DNA of 14,422 nt from Actinomycetota bacterium (GTDB taxonomy: Bacteria; Actinomycetota; Acidimicrobiia; Acidimicrobiales; Ilumatobacteraceae). Every line of letters begins with the position of its first letter. The stretch's first letter is position 1. Made by a program: the position numbers and the translations under genes. Of this stretch, positions 1 to 8,853 are shown in pieces. Below the pieces are notes generated by a model. The model did not search any database and was not told the DNA's origin. It worked only from the letters and a program-made list of their open reading frames with translations. The stretch covers positions 1 through 14,422 of the forward strand of contig JAPKZT010000132.1 of assembly GCA_026393655.1 (NCBI GenBank), written 5' to 3'.

Positions 1-1
1 G

Positions 2-2770
2 AAACAGATTTTGGTGGTCGGGTTTCAGTCGCTAAGCCCTGGGCAAATTGATGCACTATTGCAACTCAAAGAACATGTTGAGATTCGAGTTGTGTTGGTT
101 CATCCGTCGCCGGCGATTTCGAAAAAGTGGGCGGTGGCGGCGAGCTCGACAGCAGGTGCGAGCGCGACGATTGGCCTGATACCCGAACGCAACCCATCAC
201 CAGTAATGCCAACCGATATTGACCCGCTTGTTAATTCGTGGTTGATGGGCTCGCAAGAATTAGAAACTTTGCTCGCATCGCAAGATATTAAGTCGACTCA
301 TGCGCAATTCGTTGGCGCGAATTCGCAAACCGCACAAACACTTCTTGGCCGAATTCAAACCACAGTTAGCCAACAATTGCAGCCGAACAAAACCGAATTA
401 GATACCACAGATCATTCGCTAATAATTCATCGTTGTCATAACTTGGGTCGACAAATTGAAGTGCTGCACGATGCACTTTTGCATGCGTTCAATGATCTCA
501 AAGATCTGCAACCTCACGAGATCGTGGTGTTGTGCCCAAATATCGCGACCGCAGCACCGTATCTAGAAGCGACGTTCGCGCGCACGGTGCAGGTCGGCGA
601 TAGCGGGGGCGAGAGTGAGATCGCGAGCGCGGGTGGCACTCAACGCGGTGTGAAGATTCCGCTTGTTGTCGCAGACCGAGGCATTCGTCAAATTAGCGAA
701 GGTTCAGCATTGCTTGCGAGCCTGATTGATCTAGTGCAATCGCGTTGTTCAATTGAGGGGGTTCTATCGGTTGCGACCTCACCACTAGTTCTCGAAAATC
801 TTGGTGTCAGTTCTGAAGGCGTAGAGCATTGGTATCGCTATGTCGAAAATGCAAATGTCAGGTGGGGTTTGACCGTTGAGCATCGAAAACTCAACGGATT
901 AAACGCACCCGAACTAAGTGCGCACACGTGGCGTGCCGGCCTTGAGCAAATGCTGCTTGGCGCACTAGTTGCCGACGGCACGCAAACTTTTGACTCGCTC
1001 GCGGTTGATGCTCTTGATGATGTCGATCTCTCAGACATTGACGAGATCTCGGCGCTTATTCGTGTTTTCGATGCAGTGTTGCAACTTGCAGATCTTGCAA
1101 ATCACAAACACACAGTCGAACAGTGGTGTGATGCGATTGAAACCTCGATCGTTAGTTTGTGCGGTGAAACTTGCGATGATCTTGCGATGCCACTGAAGCA
1201 ACTCAGTTCATTGCGTGCATCAGCGGCTGGCAACACAGTTGAAGTTGATTACAGCGATGTTGCCAGTCAACTAAACCAGATGCTTAATGAGGTGCCGGGT
1301 CGTCAGCCGTTGCGCACGGGTGCAATCACTGCGACTTCGATGATCCCGTTACGAGGTGTACCGTTTCGTGTTGTTTGTGTTGTTGGTTTTGACGAAGATT
1401 CTTTGTCGTCGAGTGAGGGCGAAGGCGATGATTTAATAGAGCGCCAGCGGATGATTGGCGACTCAGATTCTCGCCTTGATGTGCGCCGATCGTTGCTTGA
1501 TGCAACACTTGCAGCCCAAGAGCGTTTGATAATCACTTGCACAGGTCAAAGTATTAAAAACAATCAGCGTCTGCCGCTTGCCACGCCACTCGCCGAGTTT
1601 GTCGATTTCGCGCGTCGTCTTGGTGTTGGTCAGCATTCATCGAATAAAAACCTCAGCGCGATTGAGATAGAGCATCCACGTCACACCACGAGCGTGCGTA
1701 ACTTTTTTAATGACGCAGTTCAATCGGGTGTGATTTGGTCTCACGATAATGTTGCGCGCCAGGCTGCGATCACTCTAGGTGACGCGGTTGATACGAAGGC
1801 TTTGCAAATTGTTGAGTTGCCAACGCCAGTTGTGCTGACGCCCGAGTTGCTCGAAAAAACTTATGTCGAACCGTTAGATATTTATTTGCGTCAGACACTT
1901 GAGATGTTTGTTCACCGCAAAAATGAACAAGAGACGCCGGCGATTATCCCATTAGATATTGATAAAAAAATGCAGGCTCGTCTCGCACAAGAACTTTTGA
2001 TGCTGACATCGGTGGCAAATTCGCCGGGTGCCCAAGACACATGGCAGGCCGAAGTTCGAAGATCGGGGGTTGTGCCGCCCGCGCCGTTTGGTGACGAAGC
2101 ATTTCAAGAAGTTCAAGACCTAGTTGAGGCAATGCAATCTGCGCTCGCGGGTCACGGCATAGATGTTGCCGCACTCGTGCCAGTTGCAGTCGATCTCGAG
2201 ATTTCGCCCGGGGTCAAGTTGGTGGGCGATATACCGATGTGCACTCAAGGTGTTGAGAAGACCACCTCTGTAATTTGTTACCGCGCGGGGGCAAAGAGTT
2301 ACGAATACGAACCGGCATTGCGTCGACTGGCAGTTCGTTTGCTGATTGCTCGCGCGGCTGGGGTGCAAATTAATAAGGGTTACGTGCTTGCTCGACACGA
2401 AAAGTGGCCTAATGATCCAAAACATATTGTTCGCGAGCGCACGGTTGTTTTGGCAGAGTCAATCACGCAGGCGAAAGCCAAAGAGCGTCTTGCAATATTG
2501 TGCGAAATGGCTCGCATTGCATTGGTCTCACCGTGCGCAACCTTTGGTGACACCGCCACTGCCGCGAGTGACGAGATGGTTTATGAGTTCGACTCATTTG
2601 TCTCAAGCGATAATTTTCACACGACAAATGAGTTCATTGTGTTTGGTGATGACCCGATGTTCAGCGAAATCTTTCACGCCAAAAGCCCAGTGCTTAAATT
2701 TTGGAAGCTGCATCAGTCGGTTCTCGGCTTGCCAAAAGATGATCGACCGAAGGTTTACATCGTCTCATGA
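2..2770 (+). CDS. recC: RecC subunit of exodeoxyribonuclease V (5' end outside window)
   Basis: RecC is the scaffold and Chi-scanning subunit of RecBCD, built on an inactivated helicase and nuclease fold. The frame is open from base 2. The TTG at 11 falls inside the strand leading to 'LVVGFQSLSPGQIDALLQL', which aligns with the E. coli stretch 'VFICGISALPPVYLQALQAL' some 200 residues into that protein, so about 200 N-terminal residues lie outside the window and TTG-11 is not the start. Further matches to E. coli RecC are 'HRCHNLGRQIEVLHDALL' (about residues 140-160), 'ENANVRWGL' with 'AHTWRAGLEQMLLG' (about 275-320), and 'MIPLRGVPFRVVCVVGFDED' (about 443-463) followed by 'GDSDSRLDVRRSLLDA'. 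The visible 919 residues plus the missing part give about 1,120, the usual RecC length. The stop overlaps the recB start by ATGA, indicating translational coupling. Two Gly/Ala/Ser-rich, GC-rich stretches (about residues 40-55 and 196-212) have no clear E. coli counterpart. Confidence 0.93.
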   Translation, partial: KQILVVGFQSLSPGQIDALLQLKEHVEIRVVLVHPSPAISKKWAVAASSTAGASATIGLIPERNPSPVMPTDIDPLVNSWLMGSQELETLLASQDIKSTHAQFVGANSQTAQTLLGRIQTTVSQQLQPNKTELDTTDHSLIIHRCHNLGRQIEVLHDALLHAFNDLKDLQPHEIVVLCPNIATAAPYLEATFARTVQVGDSGGESEIASAGGTQRGVKIPLVVADRGIRQISEGSALLASLIDLVQSRCSIEGVLSVATSPLVLENLGVSSEGVEHWYRYVENANVRWGLTVEHRKLNGLNAPELSAHTWRAGLEQMLLGALVADGTQTFDSLAVDALDDVDLSDIDEISALIRVFDAVLQLADLANHKHTVEQWCDAIETSIVSLCGETCDDLAMPLKQLSSLRASAAGNTVEVDYSDVASQLNQMLNEVPGRQPLRTGAITATSMIPLRGVPFRVVCVVGFDEDSLSSSEGEGDDLIERQRMIGDSDSRLDVRRSLLDATLAAQERLIITCTGQSIKNNQRLPLATPLAEFVDFARRLGVGQHSSNKNLSAIEIEHPRHTTSVRNFFNDAVQSGVIWSHDNVARQAAITLGDAVDTKALQIVELPTPVVLTPELLEKTYVEPLDIYLRQTLEMFVHRKNEQETPAIIPLDIDKKMQARLAQELLMLTSVANSPGAQDTWQAEVRRSGVVPPAPFGDEAFQEVQDLVEAMQSALAGHGIDVAALVPVAVDLEISPGVKLVGDIPMCTQGVEKTTSVICYRAGAKSYEYEPALRRLAVRLLIARAAGVQINKGYVLARHEKWPNDPKHIVRERTVVLAESITQAKAKERLAILCEMARIALVSPCATFGDTATAASDEMVYEFDSFVSSDNFHTTNEFIVFGDDPMFSEIFHAKSPVLKFWKLHQSVLGLPKDDRPKVYIVS

Positions 2771-5700
2771 GCACTAGCCAAACAAACATCGAACTCGACC
2801 TCACGTCTCAGCCACTAACCAATGGATTAGTCGCCGAAGCCAGCGCAGGCACGGGCAAGACATATTCTGTCGCCGCACTGTTGGTTCGCGAGTTGGCGCT
2901 CAATGAAGACTTGCGGATAAGTGAAGTGCTCGTAACGACTTTTACGCGCACAGCTGCAGCCGAGTTGCGCGACCGAATTCGTGGGGCGGCGATAAGTGTG
3001 CGCGATCAATTGCGACAAAACAAAGCCGACGATGATGATGAAATCGCCAAGCATTTAATTGATGTATATAAACACGACATCGTGGCGATGATTCAGCGAC
3101 TTGATCGGGTCTTGGTTGAGTTTGACAGCGCAACAATTTCGACAATTCACAGCGTGTGCACCAAAATCTTGCACCTTGCTGGCATTAGTTTGGGCAATGT
3201 TGGCGAAGATGACATCACAAGCCGTGTCGTCGAAGAGGCTGTCAATGATGAGATAATTTCGCGCGCTGTGGTTGGCCTTGATGCTTCACGCATTGACCCA
3301 AAAAAGATGGCAGAAGTTGTCACCAAATTATTGGCCGACCCGTTTACGAAACCGTGGTTTGATCAACAGCAGAATACATTTGACGGTAAGCAGTCAATTT
3401 CGCCAGACGATCAAAAATTTCTCGACGAATATCTGGCGATGATTCAAGCATGCAAGGCGCGAGTGCAAGATGCGACGATTAATCATCCAAGTTTCAATGA
3501 TTTACTCAAACGTGCCCATGATGTAGTGACAGATTCTTCGCGGGCGGCGCTGATCAACGACATTCGTTCGCGATTCAAATTGGCAATTGTTGATGAAGCA
3601 CAAGACACCGACAAATTACAGTGGGCATTTTTTGATGCGTTGTTTCCGCCTGATCAAGTTGATCGTGCGCTAATTGCAGTTGGCGACCCGAAGCAAGCAA
3701 TTTTCGGTTTTCGTGGTGCAGATGTGCGGGCCTTCGTGCTTCGTGGTGACCCAACGAAAAAGCGAACGCTAACTACGAATCACCGTTCAGATAAGCCGGT
3801 TCTTGATGCGCTTAATAGTGCCTTAGATAGTGCAATGTTTGGTGGCGGTATCCCATATATTTCGGTTAACGCGAGTTCTAAAAATCGTAAGTCACGGTTT
3901 AGCCCTGGTGATGCAGTTGAATTTGTCGACGTCGGTGAAGTTACAAGTCAAAATCGATTAGATGTGCCGGCAACACGAGTTGTGCATGAACTATTGACGC
4001 TTGGCAAACTCAAAATCGACGGCACAAGTCGTGATATTGATCCGCGTGATATTTGCGTGCTCGTGCGCACCAAGGCAACTGGGCGGGCGATTGAACGCAA
4101 ACTTAAACAGTTCAAGATTCCAGCTGTTAGTAACGGCACCGAATCTGTGATGGAAGGCGCGATGGCCAGCCATTTGCGTTCGATATTTGAACTAATGGAG
4201 CGTCTCACCGATGTTGGTCGCACGCGCCGCGCCGCAGCGACACCATTTTTTGGTCTCTCACTGCGTCACGAAAGTGATATTTCTGATGTTCAGTTGCAAA
4301 AAGTTCAAAATCGGGTCAGTGCGTTGCGCACAATTTTGCAGTCTGATGGTGTTGCGGCACTCGCCGGTGCTGTTAGTTCTGATGATCAATTTATGACTCG
4401 TCTAACAAAAGGCTTGTCGGGCGAGCGTTACATCACTGACTTTGCCCATGTGATGGATGTGTTGCATGTGGCGACACAAGGCAAGCCGAGTTCGCCAACC
4501 CAAGTGCTTGAGCAATTTATGTCTTTAATCGATACTGACTCAACAAGTGATTTGGTTAGCAGGCGAGTCGAAAGCGATGTTGATGCGGTGCAGATCATGA
4601 CGATTCACAGCGCTAAGGGTTTGCAGTTTCCGTGTGTTGTGGTTGCCGACCTATGGAAGCCACCTACACAAACTCGTGGTGCGCCTGTGTTCTATCTCGA
4701 AGATCAACGCGTGGTCGACGTTACTCACGGTTTGAGTAACCCGACTGGTGCATCTCGTGAAGTAGCAAAAGAGGCTGTGAAAATGGCAGAACAAGGTGAG
4801 ATGCGGCGATTGATGTATGTCGCGCTAACGCGCACAATGCATCATTTGTCGGTGCTCGTCACTGACGACACGAAGAGTTCGTTGTCATCGATGATTCCGC
4901 AGATGCCAGCAAAAAGACTCATAGATTCTGTCGCCAAACTCAAAACGTATCAAGCCAAAATCGCCAAGCCCGGTGCTAAAGAATTTGCATGTGCGATGGC
5001 GCCAACGACGATCACTCAGTCGTATCGCCGCACATCGTTCTCGGGCATTATGGATACTCATTCGAAGTCGCAGCGCCGTGATTATTTCGATCTACCAAGT
5101 CACGGCAATGATGAGTTCGGCACGGCGCCCGACAGCCCGGCGATCGGCAGCCCTGCGCCCGCCGGCGCTGCTGAATCACGCGACGACCTCAAAGGTTTTG
5201 CGATCCCAGTTCTGCCGGCCAGCAAAAATGTCGGTAATCAGATTCACGACATTCTTGAAATAGTTGATACTTCGGTGCGACCATTACGCGATGAAGTAGC
5301 CCGTGCGGTGCAACATGTTGCAAAATCAAGTTTGTTACGTGGATATCACCAACCACTTACAACAATGCTGACGCGCGCACTTGAGACACCGTTTGGTGGT
5401 GCATTTGGTGATGTGTGCTGTGCCGATATTGATCCGCAAGATCGACTTGCCGAAAGGGATTTCGAGATGACCGTCGCGCTGTCTTCAGCGAATGTTCTGA
5501 CCAGCGATATTGGTCGAGTCTTGCTTAACGTGTTGAGCCCGACAGATGTGCTGCGCGATTATGCAACAGCGCTTACCGATTCGTCGTTTGATATTCAAGT
5601 TGCTGGCTTGATCAACGGTTCGCTTGATGCGTTGTTGCGCTTGCCTGGCAGCACACCGACACAGCCGTTGCTCGCAATCACCGACTACAAGAGCAACAAA

Positions 5701-6021
5701 CTTCATCGTGATTCAGACGCGTCACCGATCGCAAATTATTCGCCTGTGCATGTGCAAGCCAAAATGCAAGAAGCTCATTACATTCTGCAAGCGCTGATCT
5801 ATGGCACAAGTATCTATCGCATGTTGCGTTGGCGATTGCCACAAGCAGACCATGATGCGTGCATCAAAGGTATTGCATATGGTTTTATTCGTGGCATGGT
5901 CGGGCCAGATACGCCTTCCGATGAAAACGGTCATCGATATGGCGTGTTCACATGGCAAGCACCATCTGGTTTGTGGCGCGCACTCAGTGATTTATTCGCC
6001 GGAAGCAAACCTGCGCAATGA
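2767..6021 (+). CDS. recB: RecB helicase-nuclease subunit of exodeoxyribonuclease V
   Basis: RecB is the 3'-5' SF1A helicase and sole nuclease of RecBCD. Helicase motifs occur in order: Walker A 'AEASAGTGKT' (K31), 'TTFTRTAAAELRDRI' motif Ia, Walker B 'VDEAQD' (D276, E277), 'GDPKQAIFGFRGAD' (about 306), 'TTNHRS' motif IV, 'TIHSAKGLQFP' motif V (about 612) and 'RRLMYVALTRT' motif VI (about 680). The C-terminal PD-(D/E)XK nuclease is intact: 'NQIHDILE' (H827), 'GSLDALL' (D954) and 'DYKSNK' (D973, K975) correspond to E. coli H956, D1067, D1080 and K1082. The length of 1,084 aa is normal for actinobacterial RecB (about 1,090) and slightly shorter than E. coli (1,180). A Pro/Ala/Gly-rich, GC-rich linker (residues about 782-808) joins helicase and nuclease. 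The ATG overlaps the recC stop and the TGA overlaps the recD start, both as ATGA. Confidence 0.97.
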   Translation: MSTSQTNIELDLTSQPLTNGLVAEASAGTGKTYSVAALLVRELALNEDLRISEVLVTTFTRTAAAELRDRIRGAAISVRDQLRQNKADDDDEIAKHLIDVYKHDIVAMIQRLDRVLVEFDSATISTIHSVCTKILHLAGISLGNVGEDDITSRVVEEAVNDEIISRAVVGLDASRIDPKKMAEVVTKLLADPFTKPWFDQQQNTFDGKQSISPDDQKFLDEYLAMIQACKARVQDATINHPSFNDLLKRAHDVVTDSSRAALINDIRSRFKLAIVDEAQDTDKLQWAFFDALFPPDQVDRALIAVGDPKQAIFGFRGADVRAFVLRGDPTKKRTLTTNHRSDKPVLDALNSALDSAMFGGGIPYISVNASSKNRKSRFSPGDAVEFVDVGEVTSQNRLDVPATRVVHELLTLGKLKIDGTSRDIDPRDICVLVRTKATGRAIERKLKQFKIPAVSNGTESVMEGAMASHLRSIFELMERLTDVGRTRRAAATPFFGLSLRHESDISDVQLQKVQNRVSALRTILQSDGVAALAGAVSSDDQFMTRLTKGLSGERYITDFAHVMDVLHVATQGKPSSPTQVLEQFMSLIDTDSTSDLVSRRVESDVDAVQIMTIHSAKGLQFPCVVVADLWKPPTQTRGAPVFYLEDQRVVDVTHGLSNPTGASREVAKEAVKMAEQGEMRRLMYVALTRTMHHLSVLVTDDTKSSLSSMIPQMPAKRLIDSVAKLKTYQAKIAKPGAKEFACAMAPTTITQSYRRTSFSGIMDTHSKSQRRDYFDLPSHGNDEFGTAPDSPAIGSPAPAGAAESRDDLKGFAIPVLPASKNVGNQIHDILEIVDTSVRPLRDEVARAVQHVAKSSLLRGYHQPLTTMLTRALETPFGGAFGDVCCADIDPQDRLAERDFEMTVALSSANVLTSDIGRVLLNVLSPTDVLRDYATALTDSSFDIQVAGLINGSLDALLRLPGSTPTQPLLAITDYKSNKLHRDSDASPIANYSPVHVQAKMQEAHYILQALIYGTSIYRMLRWRLPQADHDACIKGIAYGFIRGMVGPDTPSDENGHRYGVFTWQAPSGLWRALSDLFAGSKPAQ

Positions 6022-7715
6022 ACTTCACCAAACTAAACCCATATCTTGACGCACAAGTTGTCTCTGCTGGCGATGTCGCTGCTGCCAAAACTTTGATCGC
6101 ACTTGTGGCTCGCAACGGCAAACCTCAGCCAGAACTAATGGGCGTTTTGTTGCTGTGTCTGGCTCTTCGCACACCGCGTGACCGACACACGTGCGTTGAC
6201 CTCGAACAGATCGGTGATTGGTTAACAACCGAAGGTGTTGATGCGAATCTTGACTGGCCAACAGATTTTGCAAGTTGGTTGACTGCTGCTAAAAAATCTC
6301 CACTGATTTTTGGTCGCCCAGGCGAGCCGACGCCACTAATTGTTGACGGCACTCGCGTCTATCTCAACCGTGCGTACGCCGAAGAGGGTGCGATCGCTGT
6401 TGCACTTACTCGCGATAAAGCCCAGCATCTGCACATTATTCTTGGTGGCCCGGGCACTGGCAAAACTCGCGAAGTGGCAATGAAGTTCATCGAGCGTTTC
6501 AAAGCGGGCGAGCGAAACATCAAAGTTGCGCTTGCAGCACCAACCGGCAAAGCCGCTGCACGAATGCGTGAAGTTTTATTGCGTCAGTGCGATGATCTAA
6601 AAAAACTTCCTGAAGGCAACGATGTCGATTGGCAAGCAGTCACAGATGCAATTGATAATGCCTTTTCGGGCACAGTGCACTCGTTACTAGGGTTCGGCCC
6701 ATCTCGCGAGCCGCGATATAAATACAACTCAAAAAACTATTTGCCGTTCGACTGGGTTGTGATCGATGAAGCATCAATGTTGCCGTCGTCGATGATGTAT
6801 CGACTTGTTGATGCACTTAACCCTGCAACGGCAGTGTTATTAGTTGGCGATCCTGACCAACTTGCAAGTGTTGATGCCGGTTCGGTGCTTGGCGATATCG
6901 CCAAAGTTGCCAGCCAAAAAGGTTCAATCCTTTTTTCGCAAACCAAAATCATGCGTGATCAATGGCGATTACCACCTGAGATTGATGGTCTCGCTCGGTT
7001 GCTACGTCTTGAGTCGCCCGTCGGCGGTCAAGTTCTTGGCAACTCGCAACATGTTGATGCCGTGATCGACTATCTCGAATCTCACAAATCTTTAATTTCA
7101 TGGATCAAGCCCGACTCTGACACGAGGCAACTCGCAGAATTGCAAGACAAAGTTGTAACTCATGCCCGACAGTTGCATGCGTGCGCGATTAGTGGTGACC
7201 CTCAGTTGGCACTCAATAAGCGCAGTGAATTGCAATTGTTATGTGCTCACCGCGAAGGTAAGAACAGTGTGAGTTTCTGGAATGGTTTTGTAGAGCACAA
7301 ACTCGGCCCCTACACCGACACTCGTTGGTATTTTGGCCGACCAATTATGGTGACGCATAACAATCGCGCGATGGATCTCTACAACGGAGACGTCGGCGTA
7401 ATCGTGCCAGACGAATCCGGCACACCAGTTGGTGCATTTAGTGACGGCAGTTCATTTCGAGTTGTGCCGACGATGCGACTAGAAAATGTTGAGAGTGTTC
7501 ATGCTCTCACAATTCATAAAAGCCAAGGTTCAGAATATGACGAAGTTGTCGTCGTGCTGCCTAACGAGTCGAGCCGAATTCTGACTCGCGAACTTTTCTA
7601 CACCGGTATCACTCGCACAAAAAATCGATTGACAATTATTGGCAGCGAAGCCGTCGTTCGAAGTGCTGTATCTCAGGCAATTCGTCGTGCCTCAGGCCTC
7701 GCCAGTCGGTTATAA
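6018..7715 (+). CDS. recD: RecD helicase subunit of exodeoxyribonuclease V
   Basis: RecD is the 5'-3' SF1B motor of RecBCD. Residues 1-130 form the N-terminal domain that contacts RecB/RecC in the family. The motor carries Walker A 'GGPGTGKT' (143-150, K149), 'LAAPTGKAAARM' (172-183), 'GTVHSLLG' (218-225), Walker B 'VVIDEASML' (D250, E251), 'VGDPDQLASVDAGSVLGDI' (277-295), 'LTIHKSQGSEYDEVVVVLP' (about 496-514) and motif VI 'YTGITRTKNRL' (about 528). At 565 aa it is close to E. coli RecD (608) and much shorter than RecD2, and the context confirms RecD. The start ATG is the ATGA overlap with recB. The last six bases overlap the convergent gene at 7710, leaving no room for a terminator between them. 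Confidence 0.96.
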   Translation: MNFTKLNPYLDAQVVSAGDVAAAKTLIALVARNGKPQPELMGVLLLCLALRTPRDRHTCVDLEQIGDWLTTEGVDANLDWPTDFASWLTAAKKSPLIFGRPGEPTPLIVDGTRVYLNRAYAEEGAIAVALTRDKAQHLHIILGGPGTGKTREVAMKFIERFKAGERNIKVALAAPTGKAAARMREVLLRQCDDLKKLPEGNDVDWQAVTDAIDNAFSGTVHSLLGFGPSREPRYKYNSKNYLPFDWVVIDEASMLPSSMMYRLVDALNPATAVLLVGDPDQLASVDAGSVLGDIAKVASQKGSILFSQTKIMRDQWRLPPEIDGLARLLRLESPVGGQVLGNSQHVDAVIDYLESHKSLISWIKPDSDTRQLAELQDKVVTHARQLHACAISGDPQLALNKRSELQLLCAHREGKNSVSFWNGFVEHKLGPYTDTRWYFGRPIMVTHNNRAMDLYNGDVGVIVPDESGTPVGAFSDGSSFRVVPTMRLENVESVHALTIHKSQGSEYDEVVVVLPNESSRILTRELFYTGITRTKNRLTIIGSEAVVRSAVSQAIRRASGLASRL

Positions 7716-8198
7716 AGTCTTCTTTAATTCAAATTCTGGGGCGAGGTGCAGGATTGAAACCTTGGTTGTTGCAAACTCTGCGAACTTAGTAAGAGTCGTC
7801 AATATCTCATCTAACTTTGTTGGTTCTAAATCGGCGTCCTCAAGATCGCGAATCAGAAAAATATCTGTGCCGATTGAGCAACTCAGGTCGAACTCTGCTT
7901 TCTCTGGCAGCAGCGGCTTGAGTAGTTCAATCGCTGTATTAATTGCTTCGTTATCGTCCTCATCGTGTCGGCTGTGATCGAGAAGGTACTGCAACGAAAT
8001 TATTGATTTTTCGTCGTCCAACGAAACTTCGGTTACAAACAGTTGCAAGCCACGGTATTCGATTTCGTGATTACCGCTATGTTCGATCTCTTCCCAGAAC
8101 TTAGTGTCGGCATCTTGATACAAGCTCGGCGCACTATCACCGGCATACTTTCCACCTCGGTCGGTGAACCAATCTATAACTGGCTGGAATTTCTCCAT
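7710..8198 (-). CDS. acidic protein of unknown function, possibly YbjN-like
   Basis: I do not recognise this 162-residue protein with confidence. It is strongly acidic (runs such as 'DHSRHDEDDNE' and 'RDLEDADLE'), has no signal peptide or membrane segment, and so should be cytosolic. A C-terminal strand followed by a long helix ('GTDIFLIRDLEDADLEPTKL' and on) is reminiscent of YbjN/type-III-chaperone-like proteins, but this is a weak impression. The start is well fixed by a near-perfect Shine-Dalgarno at 8203-8210 (core AGGAGG, 5 nt from ATG). It is the last gene of the minus-strand run, 21 nt after the HD phosphohydrolase, and its 3' end overlaps recD by 6 nt. Strong ribosome binding suggests real expression. 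Confidence 0.75.
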   Translation of the reverse strand: MEKFQPVIDWFTDRGGKYAGDSAPSLYQDADTKFWEEIEHSGNHEIEYRGLQLFVTEVSLDDEKSIISLQYLLDHSRHDEDDNEAINTAIELLKPLLPEKAEFDLSCSIGTDIFLIRDLEDADLEPTKLDEILTTLTKFAEFATTKVSILHLAPEFELKKTL

Positions 8199-8202
8199 TC
8201 GT

Positions 8203-8210
8203 ACCTCCTC
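8203..8210 (-). promoter_or_regulatory. strong Shine-Dalgarno for the gene at 7710-8198
   Basis: On the minus strand the sequence GAGGAGGT lies upstream of ATG 8198-8196, with 5 nt between the AGGAGG core and the ATG. This is the best ribosome binding site in the window. It supports this start even though the protein is unrecognised. Confidence 0.8.
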
Positions 8211-8219
8211 TTGTTTGGG

Positions 8220-8819
8220 TTAATTAAATAAGATTTTGATCGCGACTTGAAGTCGCTCGAGAAGCGCTGGTGGCAACGTCCCTTTGGCATTCAGGCCTTC
8301 ATACAAACTCGTATACCAAAGTTTCTGAATGTCGTATCCAGCGTTGAACTTGGACCAATAATTCTTTTGTGCGTCTGCTGTCTTTGGGTATTCATTTGCT
8401 GTTCGCTCGGCATTGTGTACTTTGTCAGACAGGGCAACTAATAGTGAGGGGTCATTTGGCTTCTTATCGTTTAGTTTTTCAAGATAAACCTTTTTCACAA
8501 TCCACGGGTCGCTATGTTCTTCTCCGAATTTCTTTGAAGAACAGGCCTTGACCATGTCGGCGATGTTTTTGTTCGTTGTTCTTTTGACCCTTTTATAACT
8601 AGTTTTGGTATCTTCAAGCACATCGTGCAACAGGGCGGCGGCAGCCTGCTCCTCAGTCCCACCGTGCTCGATCACGAGCGAACTCACCGCCAATAGATGT
8701 GTCAGATATGGAATGCCCGATCCCTTGTTTGCTTGGGTGGCATGCTTTTTGGCTGCCAACTTAAAAGCCCTTTGGATAAGGCCCGTTGGCTGCCAGTTGG
8801 GCATCTGTTTGTCGGTCAT
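8220..8819 (-). CDS. HD-domain phosphohydrolase, single-domain RelA/SpoT hydrolase (MESH1-like) type
   Basis: This is a 199-residue, all-helical HD protein. The metal-site signature is complete: H26 in 'AAKKHATQ', 'PYLTHLLAV' (H41), the HD pair in 'ALLHDVLEDT' (H65, D66; E69, D70) and 'ALSDKVHNAERT' (D132). This arrangement, with Y-x2-H, HDxxED and xxDKxHN, is that of the (p)ppGpp 3'-pyrophosphohydrolase half of RelA/SpoT and of small stand-alone MESH1/SAH enzymes. There is no synthetase or TGS domain. The C-terminal 'KFNAGYDIQKLWYTSLYEGL' resembles the tail common in small actinobacterial HD proteins. Possible substrates are (p)ppGpp, another magic-spot nucleotide, NADPH or a different nucleotide, and the sequence alone cannot decide. 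ATG 8819 is preceded by GAGG (8825-8828, spacing 5). The gene lies 20 nt after the exonuclease, so co-transcription is likely. Confidence 0.87.
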   Translation of the reverse strand: MTDKQMPNWQPTGLIQRAFKLAAKKHATQANKGSGIPYLTHLLAVSSLVIEHGGTEEQAAAALLHDVLEDTKTSYKRVKRTTNKNIADMVKACSSKKFGEEHSDPWIVKKVYLEKLNDKKPNDPSLLVALSDKVHNAERTANEYPKTADAQKNYWSKFNAGYDIQKLWYTSLYEGLNAKGTLPPALLERLQVAIKILFN

Positions 8820-8837
8820 TTTGGCCTCAGTTCTTAT

Positions 8838-8853
8838 ACCTATATATATAGGT
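8838..8853. repeat. 16-bp perfect palindrome ACCTATATATATAGGT
   Basis: This perfect inverted repeat covers the stop codon of the exonuclease gene and lies about 19 bp before the HD gene. On the minus strand the flanking sequence continues as TATAAG, so the block offers -10-like elements for an internal promoter, or it could be an operator half-site pair. It is too AT-rich to form a terminator hairpin. A 14-bp version (ACCTATATATAGGT) lies at 10459-10472 inside a coding region. The function is not shown. Confidence 0.4.

Noticed and set aside
11..13. TTG as the start of recC
   Set aside because: The frame is open to the window edge and the first residues align about 200 residues into E. coli RecC, so the gene begins outside the window.
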